This document shows, piece by piece, positions 32,310-41,584 of a stretch of DNA of 64,000 nucleotides. Numbering within the stretch: the first letter of the stretch is position 1; every line of letters begins with the position of its first letter. This DNA comes from Gracilaria domingensis (Eukaryota; Rhodophyta; Florideophyceae; Gracilariales; Gracilariaceae), in the NCBI GenBank assembly GCA_022539475.1, contig VCMS01000037.1, forward strand, positions 340,364 to 404,363. Direction: 5' to 3'. A program made the position numbers and the translations under genes. The notes under the pieces are model-generated. The model was not told the origin of the DNA, did not search any database, and saw only the letters and a list, made by a program, of their open reading frames with translations.

Positions 32310-33875
32310 TTACACTTCAAAAGGACAAAAGATCATCCTCTCTGGCACACCGCATTTGATCAAGTATGCTTTCAGCTCATCGACCGTCTCCTTTGGGGCT
32401 GAAAGCAAAGCAACTGTACGCTTTGGATTTCTCACACCAATTTCTTTCAAAACCCGTTGAGCGGTTCCAGTCCTACCATTCCAGTCTTTTTCTGGCCTCG
32501 ACATCACCGGGATCACTTCCACTCCACGCTGTTCCATTTTCTCTACTTGTCCAGCCCACGGATCCACTTCTGGAGAAGGCATTTCATAAATAAGTTTTAT
32601 GCTTTTCTTCTTGGAAGTCAGATATTTGTCGCCTTTGACTTTGGCGAGCATATGTGAGAACCCTTTCATGGATGCTTCAAGCCATCCTGTGCCCAATGGC
32701 ATATGATCCGTTCTATTTCTGTTCATGTGAGCCGAACAGAATTCCAAAGTGCCCTTCAGTGGGGCAGCTAACCATCCACTGCCAACAGCCACGACATCAG
32801 CATCCTCCGCAGACTCCTGCTCCGACGTGACAGATTCCAAAACGCCCTTCAGGGGTGCAAAAAGCCATCCACTGCCAACAGCCACGACATCAGCATCTTC
32901 CGGCTCCTGCTCCGGAATGACAGATTCCAAAGCGCCCTTCAATGGGGCAGCTAACCATCCACTGCCAACAGCCACGACATCAGCACCTTCCGTATACCCC
33001 TGCTCCGACATGACAGATTCCAAAGCGCCCTTCAGTGGTGCACCAAGCCATCCACTGCCAACAGCTATGACATCGACGCCTTCCGTAGACTCCTGCATGG
33101 CGGAATCCATAACGCTTTTTAGTGGCGCAGCCAACCATCCATGGCCAACGGCCAGAACTTCCACATCTTCTACAGGCCCCGGTGCGGGGGAATCCGTCGC
33201 GTCCTTCAATGTGCCACTGAACTTTTCCAACCCAGCTTCACGAACTTCTAGCGCTTCAGGAGTTTTTGATATGCTCGAGTTTGTGTTGGTTGGCGTTGGA
33301 TCACGAAGGAATCCTGATGTCTCAGTATCCGAGAGGAGAGCATTGAGCTGCAAGACTTCCCCGAAAGCATTTGCAAACCCAAATCCCATCACCGTAGAAA
33401 TCTGAATGTGGTCTCCCACTCGAACTTGAGCAACCCAAGGAAAGTCGTCGCTAGCCTTAATGAAGATTTGGAAATGTTTCTTCGTATCCGGCGTGCTGGA
33501 GAGTGCGACCAGGCGTGGTTTGGATGTATCTTTGTCTCGCAATTGAACATACATTCCCGGTGTAGTATAAGCATGTTTAAGTGAGAGAGGAACTTTCAGA
33601 GTGATGCGATATCCTTCACGACATACTTTCTCTTTTTCTTCCACTATCGCTTTGTGCCAATCTTTTGAAGGTTCGAAAGAAGGCTTGTGGAACGCAAATG
33701 GTGTCATGTTGCACTCTCTTTTTGCGACGGAATAGGAAAGTGTAGACGTAGGAATGAGGGGGCATGTTATCCAGGGGCGGCGGGACGATAGCTTCGGTAA
33801 CAAAGAGGAACATCTTCCCGGCGAGGCACCGATGAAGCCGGCGTTCGCGACAAAGAACAAACTTGCTTGATTCAT
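32310..33875 (-). CDS. FNR-like FAD/NAD(P) oxidoreductase with amplified GSG motif repeats
   Basis: 521 aa. The N-terminus (MNQASLFFVANAGF..., with Arg/Ser-rich continuation) looks like a plastid or organelle presequence. Residues about 75-170 form a ferredoxin-reductase-type FAD domain (TPGMYVQLR, PRLVALSSTPD, GDHIQIS). Residues about 425-521 correspond to the end of the NAD(P)-binding domain (SIKLIYE, then VPERMIFCPFEV). Plant proteins of the pKIWI502 type have a single GSG-x-x-PIR nucleotide-binding motif between these parts. Here that motif appears as five tandem units of about 30 aa (238-381), each with AVGSGWLxAPLKG or close to it, plus a sixth degenerate unit (LGTGWLEASMKG, 394-405). 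Whether the extra copies bind anything is unknown. No intron. The donor/acceptor partners cannot be told from sequence. Confidence 0.75.
   Translation of the reverse strand: MNQASLFFVANAGFIGASPGRCSSLLPKLSSRRPWITCPLIPTSTLSYSVAKRECNMTPFAFHKPSFEPSKDWHKAIVEEKEKVCREGYRITLKVPLSLKHAYTTPGMYVQLRDKDTSKPRLVALSSTPDTKKHFQIFIKASDDFPWVAQVRVGDHIQISTVMGFGFANAFGEVLQLNALLSDTETSGFLRDPTPTNTNSSISKTPEALEVREAGLEKFSGTLKDATDSPAPGPVEDVEVLAVGHGWLAAPLKSVMDSAMQESTEGVDVIAVGSGWLGAPLKGALESVMSEQGYTEGADVVAVGSGWLAAPLKGALESVIPEQEPEDADVVAVGSGWLFAPLKGVLESVTSEQESAEDADVVAVGSGWLAAPLKGTLEFCSAHMNRNRTDHMPLGTGWLEASMKGFSHMLAKVKGDKYLTSKKKSIKLIYEMPSPEVDPWAGQVEKMEQRGVEVIPVMSRPEKDWNGRTGTAQRVLKEIGVRNPKRTVALLSAPKETVDELKAYLIKCGVPERMIFCPFEV
32732..33164 (-). 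repeat. Tandem coding repeat, about 90-bp unit, five copies
   Basis: Five head-to-tail copies of an 87-93 bp unit inside the oxidoreductase gene encode the GSGW-x2-APLKG segment plus an acidic linker. Copies two to five are more alike than copy one (GHGW instead of GSGW), suggesting stepwise expansion from the original motif. All copies keep the frame. Confidence 0.85.
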
Positions 33876-35043
33876 CTCGAAAACCTCGGATGTTGAGGAT
33901 GTGGATGATGTGCTGGCGGGTAGGCATGGATAGTTGAGGCGTTCCGGGGTTCACCCGTTTCATTTATAAGATAACCAAAACACTCCAAGTCGTTCTTATT
34001 ACATGTCCTTCCACCATCAGGAGCAACACGGTCCAGTGTATGGACTGCGGACTCTGGGGAGATTTAAATGATTAATGATATTGGTCTCCCGCTTCTGGCT
34101 AGCTCGTGTTGAACATTGGTTCCGAAACGTTAATGGTGAGACTTGTTTCGCATCAATTTGCATTCCTTGCTCAGCGATAACAGCGCATATTCGATGCTTT
34201 TGATGCTCATAATCACGAGTCTTATGGCCTGAGATGCGTTGCACAATCTGAAGCGACGTTTCGCTGGGAGCATTTTTATCGAATGTGAGTGTGCAACACA
34301 CACGCACAGCAGAAGCAAATACACAAACAAACTCTCTCTCGGGAACTTGTTACAAACTGTGCTGGCGTACATAATGTTCATCACGAGATTCATCATGATG
34401 GACTTCCCTTTATACTACAGAGCGCAATCTGACTTATGAGCTTTTCTTCGCTGAGAGTGTTCTGATATAATGCGTAGTTCCAAGTTCGCACGCACACACA
34501 CGCAAGAATACACGCAAGAACGCAAGAGCAGACATCTGCATTGCGCCTCCAAGAAGCTGCTATCAATGAGAACCAGGTTTGGCATCACAATATAGGAGAT
34601 CGGTTGATAACTTGTACTATTTACCAATGTCAGTTTCCAATACAAACACACGCCACACCAACACCTGTGTGTTCGGGCGCTTTTGCAAACTTAGACTGAT
34701 GTTCACACACTCGCACACTAATGTCGAACCCACCCGACACACATTATCACCATACGAAGATAACAATCTCCTCGGTGTTCCGCGCGGCCCAGTAAATGTT
34801 GTTCGTGATCTGGAAGAGCACAAAATACGGCTCTACAAAATGCGGTGCAAAGCGCCTCCAGCTACCATCATCATGGTGGTAGTACATGATACTAATATAC
34901 TACCATGATGTACCGTCGGTACTCTTTACAGATGGCCGAGTACCGTGCTAGCCCTCTTACCCATGCAATTGTTGCGGACAAGTGCAGAACACCGTAACTT
35001 TACCTTCACGAGACGGCAATATCCCTCTTATAGTATCTCCACC

Positions 35044-35104
35044 TGCGCACAGTGAGGGCTGCAGCCTTCCCCCTGGGGGAAGGCTACAGCCCTCACTGTG
35101 CGCA
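35044..35104. repeat. Long near-perfect hairpin, 30-bp arms
   Basis: Arms 35044-35073 and 35075-35104 pair with a single mismatch and a one-base centre. It is followed 11 bp later by a second perfect 10-bp hairpin with a 3-base loop. Both are GC-rich in an AT-leaning background. Confidence 0.9.
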
Positions 35105-35115
35105 ACTGCGCTGGT

Positions 35116-35138
35116 ACGACGGTCCAGGGGACCGTCGT
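35116..35138. repeat. Perfect hairpin, 10-bp arms, AGG loop
   Basis: ACGACGGTCC at 35116-35125 pairs with GGACCGTCGT at 35129-35138. It sits in tandem with the larger hairpin just upstream. Confidence 0.85.
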
Positions 35139-37042
35139 GAGGTACGAAACACCAGTATAATATTTTTTTTGCTTATTCTGGACTCCAGTATCTGTAGTCT
35201 TTCTCTCTCCCATTTATGGGCACCCTGGTTTTAACTATAACTAGTTGCGGAGCGTTTCTGAAAGAACCGCTCTATCACTAAAAGGCCAACACATTTTAAG
35301 GTGTCGGCCTCCTTTGGGGACCCGAACGCAATCCGTTTCGCTTTCTCGGAGGAAAGTCAGGAACACCGCGAGAAGGCGGACCATTTTTTTTTTTTAATTT
35401 CGGACATCGACCTCTAATTCCTAGGTCGAAGTAGAACGTTCTTTTTACAGAAAGTTTTCTCTCGATAGGAAGGCCAACAATCTATGCGTATGTTGTCTAA
35501 TCAATTCTTGGAGACTCAGATTTTGTCGTGCAGATAACGAAGGGAGTGTTTCTCGGAAGGCGGATCATATGTGCCCCTCTAGAGCCTAGGGTCTAGAGTC
35601 TAGAGACGACTGCTGGTCTGATGCATGCGCACATCCGCCGAACTGCATCTTGAAGTTTGAAGTGCATCCAGAGACCTTTGTCTCAAGACTTATCTTCGCT
35701 TGTACGAGACGGCTACTCAGTAATCAAGCGGTTCGGAATAGATGTTCACTCTGCAAATCCAACTTATCTGACTTAACCTTAGATATAGACTATTCAATTG
35801 ATAACCAGTCGCCGACTATTCTTGAGCTGCTTCGACTAAATAGCTGTGCAGCCCTCTCACTATTTTTAACTTACTTTAAACGTATGAGCACAATGTGTCA
35901 TGTTTTGTAAATTTTAGAGTCGATATCACGAACTAATTACCCGAAACGCATGCTAGAATCACATTTACTCCAGAAATTCGTCATTGTACGAAATGCTCTC
36001 TGGTTCTTCTCGATAAACGCCAACCCTAGACTCCATTATTCTCCTACGATCGACGTTTCTTGGTCTTGTGGGAACCTTGGTCTGCAAGCAAATGTAATGA
36101 TTGCAATGTGCCTAGACTGTCAAGCAAATTTGCGAAAACAGACTCCTTCGACCGCTCAGGTATAACGCTTGTTGCTTACGCTTCCAACTTTTCTGGTCTA
36201 ATGAATACATCATAATGGCTCAAGGGCTGGAGGTAATAAGAAGTGAGTATCAATCTACCTACGGCAAGTTGTTTCGTTCATGCGAACAGTGAAAATGCAA
36301 GTGCTTTCGCAAAAAAGATGGACCTGTCAAAGATGCGTACGTTCTTTTGTTTTACTCTAAGGATTTTTATTTCTAATTTGTATCGTCAGTCTCTAGCCGG
36401 AAATTCGACACGCGGTAATGAGGTCCTAACCGTCGAGCGATGACGATAGTATGTGAGATCGTTCACCTGAAGGGAGGAAGACTTGACCCACCGTTGCTTG
36501 CTCTTATAATATGACCTATTCACATAGCTCTAGAAACCATTCGTTTTATCAATACTCCGCGCGATAAAGAGCTTTTCAATCTTTTTGACATGTGTTAATA
36601 ATATCTTAGCATATATAAGATATTAAATATCTAAGCCTGCCTAATCAAAAGTTAGCCCTCTTCACATCATACGCCCAGTTTGTCAATCAGCATTGCAGTA
36701 GCGACTAGCCAGCACAAAAGACCGGAATCGTAGAGATCACGAGTAAAGAAGACGAACCAGAGTTCTCCCTCTCACACAGTTCCTGCGTTGAGTTGCATCT
36801 ATGGACGTTTACAAACAACGTTTACACGTGCACATGTAATCTGCACGTATCAGTAAACCGATGGCACCTAAGTTACCCCTTGATCTTTGACGAGAACCAT
36901 CATCGCTTACCAGGGGTACCAATCCTCTACAGAAGGACTTTTGTTCGAGGTGGGACCAACTTGTCATTCGGTCGTTAGCGACTCCTGGCGCTTCCAAGCC
37001 TTCCCTTTCTTCAATCCAATTGAGATCAAATTGGACAGAAGT

Positions 37043-37486
37043 ATGGTCCATATCGGTCACAACGAAAAATGCTTTATTTGTCTAAAGACCATTGAAGGTC
37101 ATGTGGTTCAACTATCCTGCCCTCACGTCCTTCATTTCGATTGCGTTCGACATCTATTACCAAACGAATGTGATTCTAATAATCAAAATTCTATTTCCGT
37201 TGCAGATCCAAATGCTGACGTTTTGAACAGTCCTGAAAGTAATCCAACACATCACAGATGTCCCCAATGCGGAACGGCAATAAATAAGGACTTAAAGTTT
37301 TGGGAAGATTATGTGAACACGAAGAAAAGGAAAAAGCCGGATGGAATGAGCGAACAGGAGTACCAAAAGCGAAGGAGAAAAAACAAGAAGCGAATGGAAC
37401 GAAGATTGCGCAAAGAGGCCCGAGAAGGCAATCACGGCAGAAACGAAGTCAAGTATGAGAGAAGCCCAGAGGCAGATCTGGTGTGA
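37043..37486 (+). CDS. Small RING-finger protein
   Basis: 147 aa from the ATG at 37043. A RING domain occupies roughly residues 9-85: CFIC, then CPHVLHFDC, and after a Ser/Asn-rich insertion HRCPQC. This matches C-x2-C ... C-P-H-x2-H-x2-C ... C-x2-C, the zinc pattern of E3 ubiquitin ligases. The C-terminus is strongly basic (KKRKK, KRRRKNKKRMERRLRKEA). The frame is open for 52 codons upstream without an ATG, so a spliced or longer N-terminus is possible. The substrate and partner E2 are unknown. Confidence 0.72.
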   Translation: MVHIGHNEKCFICLKTIEGHVVQLSCPHVLHFDCVRHLLPNECDSNNQNSISVADPNADVLNSPESNPTHHRCPQCGTAINKDLKFWEDYVNTKKRKKPDGMSEQEYQKRRRKNKKRMERRLRKEAREGNHGRNEVKYERSPEADLV

Positions 37487-37559
37487 TGATATCATGAAAT
37501 GCGTTCTTCATGTATAAATAAGCTCTTTTTCTCTCTGTCATGCTACCTGTTAACAACCT

Positions 37560-38774
37560 TGTAGAGTGCGTTCCAACTTGAGAGTCTGTCAGGTGTAGAG
37601 CGCGATTTGCACCAAAAGTCAATTCCGTTCGCTGTTATAGAGCCAGGCCATGATACTTGCGCAGCGATTACTGCACTTGCTAAAGGCGCCGTTTTGGGGG
37701 TTACCGACACTTGGTATCTACGTCGGGGTAGGGCAGATCGAGAGGCGGTTGCTTCATCACTTAGTATCCCACTATATGCAATCGAAACCGATGTGGTCGT
37801 TACTGTGCAAGTGGCGTCAAACAAAGCGCAGTTCGCAGCCCGAACAATTCGTCCAGTGATAACTCGGGCTTTAACTGACTACTTGGTTCCTACGTCAGAA
37901 ATCGAACTAACTTAGCATTCCTCTTGTGAACAGCTGGATCGAGTCTGTGGACCCGGATATGAATCTTCTTGATTTGGATGAGGTAGATGCTGTATCAGAA
38001 AACGTAGGAGGACTGGGTTTCCGGAACGCCTCGAGTCCGCTCTTTTCATGGCGGACAGAATGAAGCACAAACACAAACCGTTTCGAGCATTTTCTCACAA
38101 AGCGACTGCGAGAATACGGTTCAGGACGAAATGAACGTACAAAGCAAATGCAATCTGATCTCAGCCCCTTCGAGCAGGTAATATATCACCCATTGACATT
38201 GCGCTGTACGCGAAGGAACGTGCGCGAAAGAAGTCGTCTATGAAGGATAGCTTGGAGTCGTTCTTGGATGAGCTCATCGTGCGTCGTTAATGCTTGTTGG
38301 TTCAACTCGAAGGTCTACGACATGTATGAGAATATTGTCCCGAACTTTGCGAAAGAGTCTCTCACACTGTATAAGAGCGACAAGAGACCCGAGATTCACA
38401 CATACGAAGAACTAGAAGCAGCTCTCACTGTAGATCCTTACTGGAACGCTGTGCAGCTGGAAATGATTGTTAGAGGCAAAATGCACGAGTACATTAGAAT
38501 GTACTGGACGAAGCGTATCATAGGCTGGGTTGAAGACATGGACTACGCAATGCGACTTAAGAAAATATGGGAGCTGGACGATGTCGATCCCAAGTCGCAC
38601 CACACTGGTGTTATATGGTGCTTTGGACTTCACGATCGAGGTTGGACTGAAAGACGGATACGGGGCAAAGTACGATACATGAAGGAGAGCGGCTTAAAAA
38701 GAAAGTTTGAGATGGCGCCATACATTGCTAGTGTGGACAATATGGTTAGCAGCCCTCTCACAATGCTGAATTAA
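37560..38774 (+). pseudogene. Class II CPD photolyase, disrupted
   Basis: Class II photolyases repair UV cyclobutane pyrimidine dimers with FAD and blue light. Homologous pieces lie in order. At 37607-37915 (frame 2) there is IPFAVIEPGHD and VASNKAQFAARTIRP, the N-terminal alpha/beta part. Around 38085-38170 (frame 0) there is KRLREYGSGRN and SDLSPF. At 38174-38289 (frame 2) there is AGNISPIDIALYAKE and FLDELIVRR, ending at TAA. At 38293-38774 (frame 0) there is VNACWF, then PYWNAVQLEMIVRGKMHEYIRMYW and HDRGWTERRIRGKVRYM, the FAD-binding C-terminus. At least three frame changes without room for introns, a stop after RTIRP...LT and a missing 5' end indicate a pseudogene; multiple sequencing errors are the alternative. 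Confidence 0.82.
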
Positions 38775-38932
38775 GGGAACAGCATGGGAAGGGAAGAGGA
38801 CAGCTAGCCATTGAAGACACTCGCAAGCGACGCAGCAACAACAAGGCAGCGTCGGAAACTCCAAACCCCGTAAAGCGTTGCAAGGAAATACTTGTCATGA
38901 AGAGAATGATCACGTGAAGTCGAACACGAGGT

Positions 38933-39703
38933 TTAGCCCGTTACACACCATTCGCAAGCTCGCTTCCCTTCTGTACAATCACACTCAAAATTCCCTTTAC
39001 TACCGACACCACCGCATCTAAAGCATCTAACCCTCCCCGTTCCGGCACATAGGCGACAATCTTTCTTGTTCGTGAACTGAATAGGCGCCATTTTCTTCAT
39101 AAGCGAACTCCACTCCATATCCAGATCGCTCTTGGCATCTATCTGTTCATATTCAGCCCATCTGGCCTGTGGATCAGGTTCATCACGAAACTCTACCAAA
39201 TTCTGTGGCCATCTTGAACCAAGGGCATTTAATGGCCTTGGATATTTGTAGACTTCTTTGACAGCAGTGAAACTTGTTCGAAGCACCGAATAAGTTACAC
39301 CAGGTTCTTCCAGTCTTTTTGCCACAGTAGTGCACTCCTCTAAAGAGTTAAAGCGAAGAACTGTTTCTCCTTCACGGAGACGTGCTACTGTACCATCTGG
39401 GCGTTCTACAGATCTTGGCGAAGGTAAGGTTATTTGCAAAATGTATGTCGCTGACAAACGTGTCTTCTTCGAGCCAAATTCCGCGAACGAAAACAAGAGG
39501 GCTGTTCCAGAGACAAGAAACGCAGCGGCGGCAAAAATTCCAGGACCAGATAGTGCAAAGGAAACCATGTCAAGGGCGGTATCGTCCGGGAGAGCATTCA
39601 TACACACCTTTCGTGGCCGCCTCAAGCACGTAGAAGGAGATACTTTAGTCCGAGGTCTGAACCAACATGAACCGAGAAAGGCAATTTTTACATCTGGAAC
39701 CAT
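38933..39703 (-). CDS. Plastid DnaJ-type zinc-finger protein
   Basis: 256 aa. The presequence-like N-terminus (about 1-45, with CLRRPRK) is followed by one predicted membrane segment (about 50-72, ALSGPGIFAAAAFLVSGTALLF) and a soluble region. The last 45 residues form a DnaJ-like cysteine-rich domain: CRLCAGTGRVRC, CGGVGSKGNFEC and CEWC. No J domain is present. Such J-less proteins (for example BSD2- or LQY1-like in plants) assist folding or redox repair of photosynthetic complexes; the exact client here is unknown. It converges with the photolyase pseudogene. Start ATG at 39703. Confidence 0.75.
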   Translation of the reverse strand: MVPDVKIAFLGSCWFRPRTKVSPSTCLRRPRKVCMNALPDDTALDMVSFALSGPGIFAAAAFLVSGTALLFSFAEFGSKKTRLSATYILQITLPSPRSVERPDGTVARLREGETVLRFNSLEECTTVAKRLEEPGVTYSVLRTSFTAVKEVYKYPRPLNALGSRWPQNLVEFRDEPDPQARWAEYEQIDAKSDLDMEWSSLMKKMAPIQFTNKKDCRLCAGTGRVRCFRCGGVGSKGNFECDCTEGKRACEWCVTG

Positions 39704-40155
39704 TCTGAGAATAAGATTCCTCTTCCCTCCGCAAACCCTTAGTATGTAGGAGTGGATTCAATAAAAACTCAAAGTCGTCTGCACTCAGCCCACAACGGAG
39801 GTTGTTAGGCTTTCAAGCTTCTTTACAACATTGTGAAGGCTTCGTTAAGACTACGATTGTCCTCCGCAGGGCGTCCTTCGCTTTCTTGTAGCTCCAACTC
39901 ATTCATTGTGAGAAAGGCAGCAACCTGCTTCGCAGACCCTGGTAGGATTTGCAAAGAACCAATCGCAATTGAGGCTCACAGAACATTCGACAAGTGTCTC
40001 CATTCAATGATGTAGCAGACGAAGATTTTTTATGTTTTAGACTAAAACAGTCCTACATCAAACTCCTCGCAAGTGCGCGAACCAGGTAAGGGGTTGGGTA
40101 CCAAAACTACGGCAAAGCTGCGGCGCAAACAAAACGTACTTTTGGACGTTACAAA
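39704..40155. other. Intergenic region up to the Harbinger element
   Basis: Holds the promoter of the DnaJ-type gene and ends at the TAA target duplication of the Harbinger element. No gene was recognised. Confidence 0.5.
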
Positions 40156-40158
40156 TAA
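40156..40158. repeat. Harbinger target-site duplication, left copy (TAA)
   Basis: TAA directly precedes the first terminal base of the Harbinger inverted repeat; the matching copy is at 44805-44807. Confidence 0.8.
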
Positions 40159-40234
40159 GGGCCATTATATGAGTTCATGAATCAGGAAATAGGAAACTCG
40201 AAAAAAAAAAGATTTCCAAATTTCCTATGCACAG

Positions 40235-41584
40235 TTGTTACATGAGTTCCGCGGATTTGTGAACGTCTATCGTGTGCACTCATCAACAGAGCCCACTTCG
40301 AGAAGATTCAGTATGTCTGTCTTCACCTCTTACACGATGAAAAGCCCACCTCTGCTCTGTCGAAAACGTCGTAAACGCTGCCATATACAGAAAGAAAACT
40401 ATAAGCATCAAGTTTGTTTACATATTTTATGCTCAATCTTATGTGCTGCTGCAGCATCTTCCTCTAATGACGATCGTCCAAACCTGCGCATTATCCGTGC
40501 TCGTACTCGGTTTAATTTTCTGCAACACATGGCTTCTCTAACAGACTTTATGTTTCGACGTATGTACAGAATGTCGAAGGCACAGTTCATGACTGTGTAT
40601 CATTTGATTTTTACTTCTTTGAAACGACTACAACGTGATGAAAGCATCTTGGCACGATCCGTTCCTGTTGAGGTCATGCTCTGCGTGACAATGCGTCTAC
40701 TTGCTGGAGCGAGTTATTTAGATGTTGGATGGCCATACGGCATATCGGAATCAACTGTGTACTGTATTTTCAATGAGACACTTCTAGCTTTGGAGAAATG
40801 CTTACCTCGTATCTCGTTTCCAGTAACTGAAGAAGAGTGTAGAGCTAACGCCAAACAGTTTCAGGAAATGCGACGAAGCCCATTCCAAGGGGTTATTGCA
40901 GCTCTGGATGGCGTTGCTGTGGAGATTCGCCGTCCTCAATTACGTTACGTTGCTGATCCTAAAAAGTACTTCAACAGAAAAGGATTCTTTGCGATCTGTG
41001 TTCAAGCTGCAGTACAAGCCAACTACAAATTTTGCTTTGTATCAGCAAGGCATGCAGGTAGGACTCACGACGCAACGGCGTTCTGCGCTACAGAGCTCTA
41101 TCAGCTACTGACTGGTAATACGCTGCCCAGTTGGGCTGCAGTGTTTGGTGATGACGCGTATTCTAATGAACACAGAATTGTGACTCTATATCCTGGAAAG
41201 AACTTGTCAATGAAGGAGGACTCTTTTAATGCGTATCATTCATCTTGTCGTATCTGTGTGGAGCAGGCTTTTGGCATACTTGTATCTAGGTTTGGTATCT
41301 TTTGGTCCGCGCTTCGGTATGCACTGCCGAAGTGCACTTTGATTATTATGGTTGCCTGCAAGCTCCATAACTTTATTATTGATAATGCAGACAGTGATGC
41401 CTTCGAAGTGCCTCCACATCATGAAGAAAACTTTGTTTCAGGTGTTCCTGTAATTCACTTTCAAGATCTGTGTCATATGGAGAGAGACAACGTGAGATCC
41501 AGAAATAGGCGGAGGGAAAGATCAGAGTTGCGTGATAGTATTGCCGATAAACTCCAGCGAGTAGGGCTCCTTAGGAGAAGGTAG
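40235..41584 (+). CDS. PIF/Harbinger (HARBI1-like) DDE transposase
   Basis: 449 aa. Cuts and pastes the element. The catalytic acids are visible: Asp in AALDGVAVEI (about 228), Asp in VFGDDAY (about 308) and Glu in CRICVEQAFG (about 346). The intervening YFNRKGFFAICVQA and HDATAF stretches and the KLHNFIID motif are typical of the DDE_Tnp_4 family. The N-terminal helices (SKAQFMTVYHLIF, VTMRLLAGASYLDVG, ISESTVY) form the usual helix-turn-helix-like part. The true start may lie downstream of 40235; ATGs at 40313 (MSVFTSY) and 40337 (MKSPPLL) are alternatives. No stop or frameshift is seen. Confidence 0.92.
   Translation: MLHEFRGFVNVYRVHSSTEPTSRRFSMSVFTSYTMKSPPLLCRKRRKRCHIQKENYKHQVCLHILCSILCAAAASSSNDDRPNLRIIRARTRFNFLQHMASLTDFMFRRMYRMSKAQFMTVYHLIFTSLKRLQRDESILARSVPVEVMLCVTMRLLAGASYLDVGWPYGISESTVYCIFNETLLALEKCLPRISFPVTEEECRANAKQFQEMRRSPFQGVIAALDGVAVEIRRPQLRYVADPKKYFNRKGFFAICVQAAVQANYKFCFVSARHAGRTHDATAFCATELYQLLTGNTLPSWAAVFGDDAYSNEHRIVTLYPGKNLSMKEDSFNAYHSSCRICVEQAFGILVSRFGIFWSALRYALPKCTLIIMVACKLHNFIIDNADSDAFEVPPHHEENFVSGVPVIHFQDLCHMERDNVRSRNRRRERSELRDSIADKLQRVGLLRRR

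Larger units (their letters stand above)
33876..37042. other. Intergenic region, hairpin-rich, no confident gene
   Basis: About 3.2 kb with no domain-bearing frame. An open frame at 35650-35910 (86 aa, with CSLCKSNLSDLTLDIDYS) is protein-like but unidentified. The region contains an imperfect palindrome around 34868-34910, a 30-bp-arm hairpin at 35044-35104, a second hairpin at 35116-35138 and a smaller one at 35285-35308. It may hold decayed transposons that I cannot name. Confidence 0.45.
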
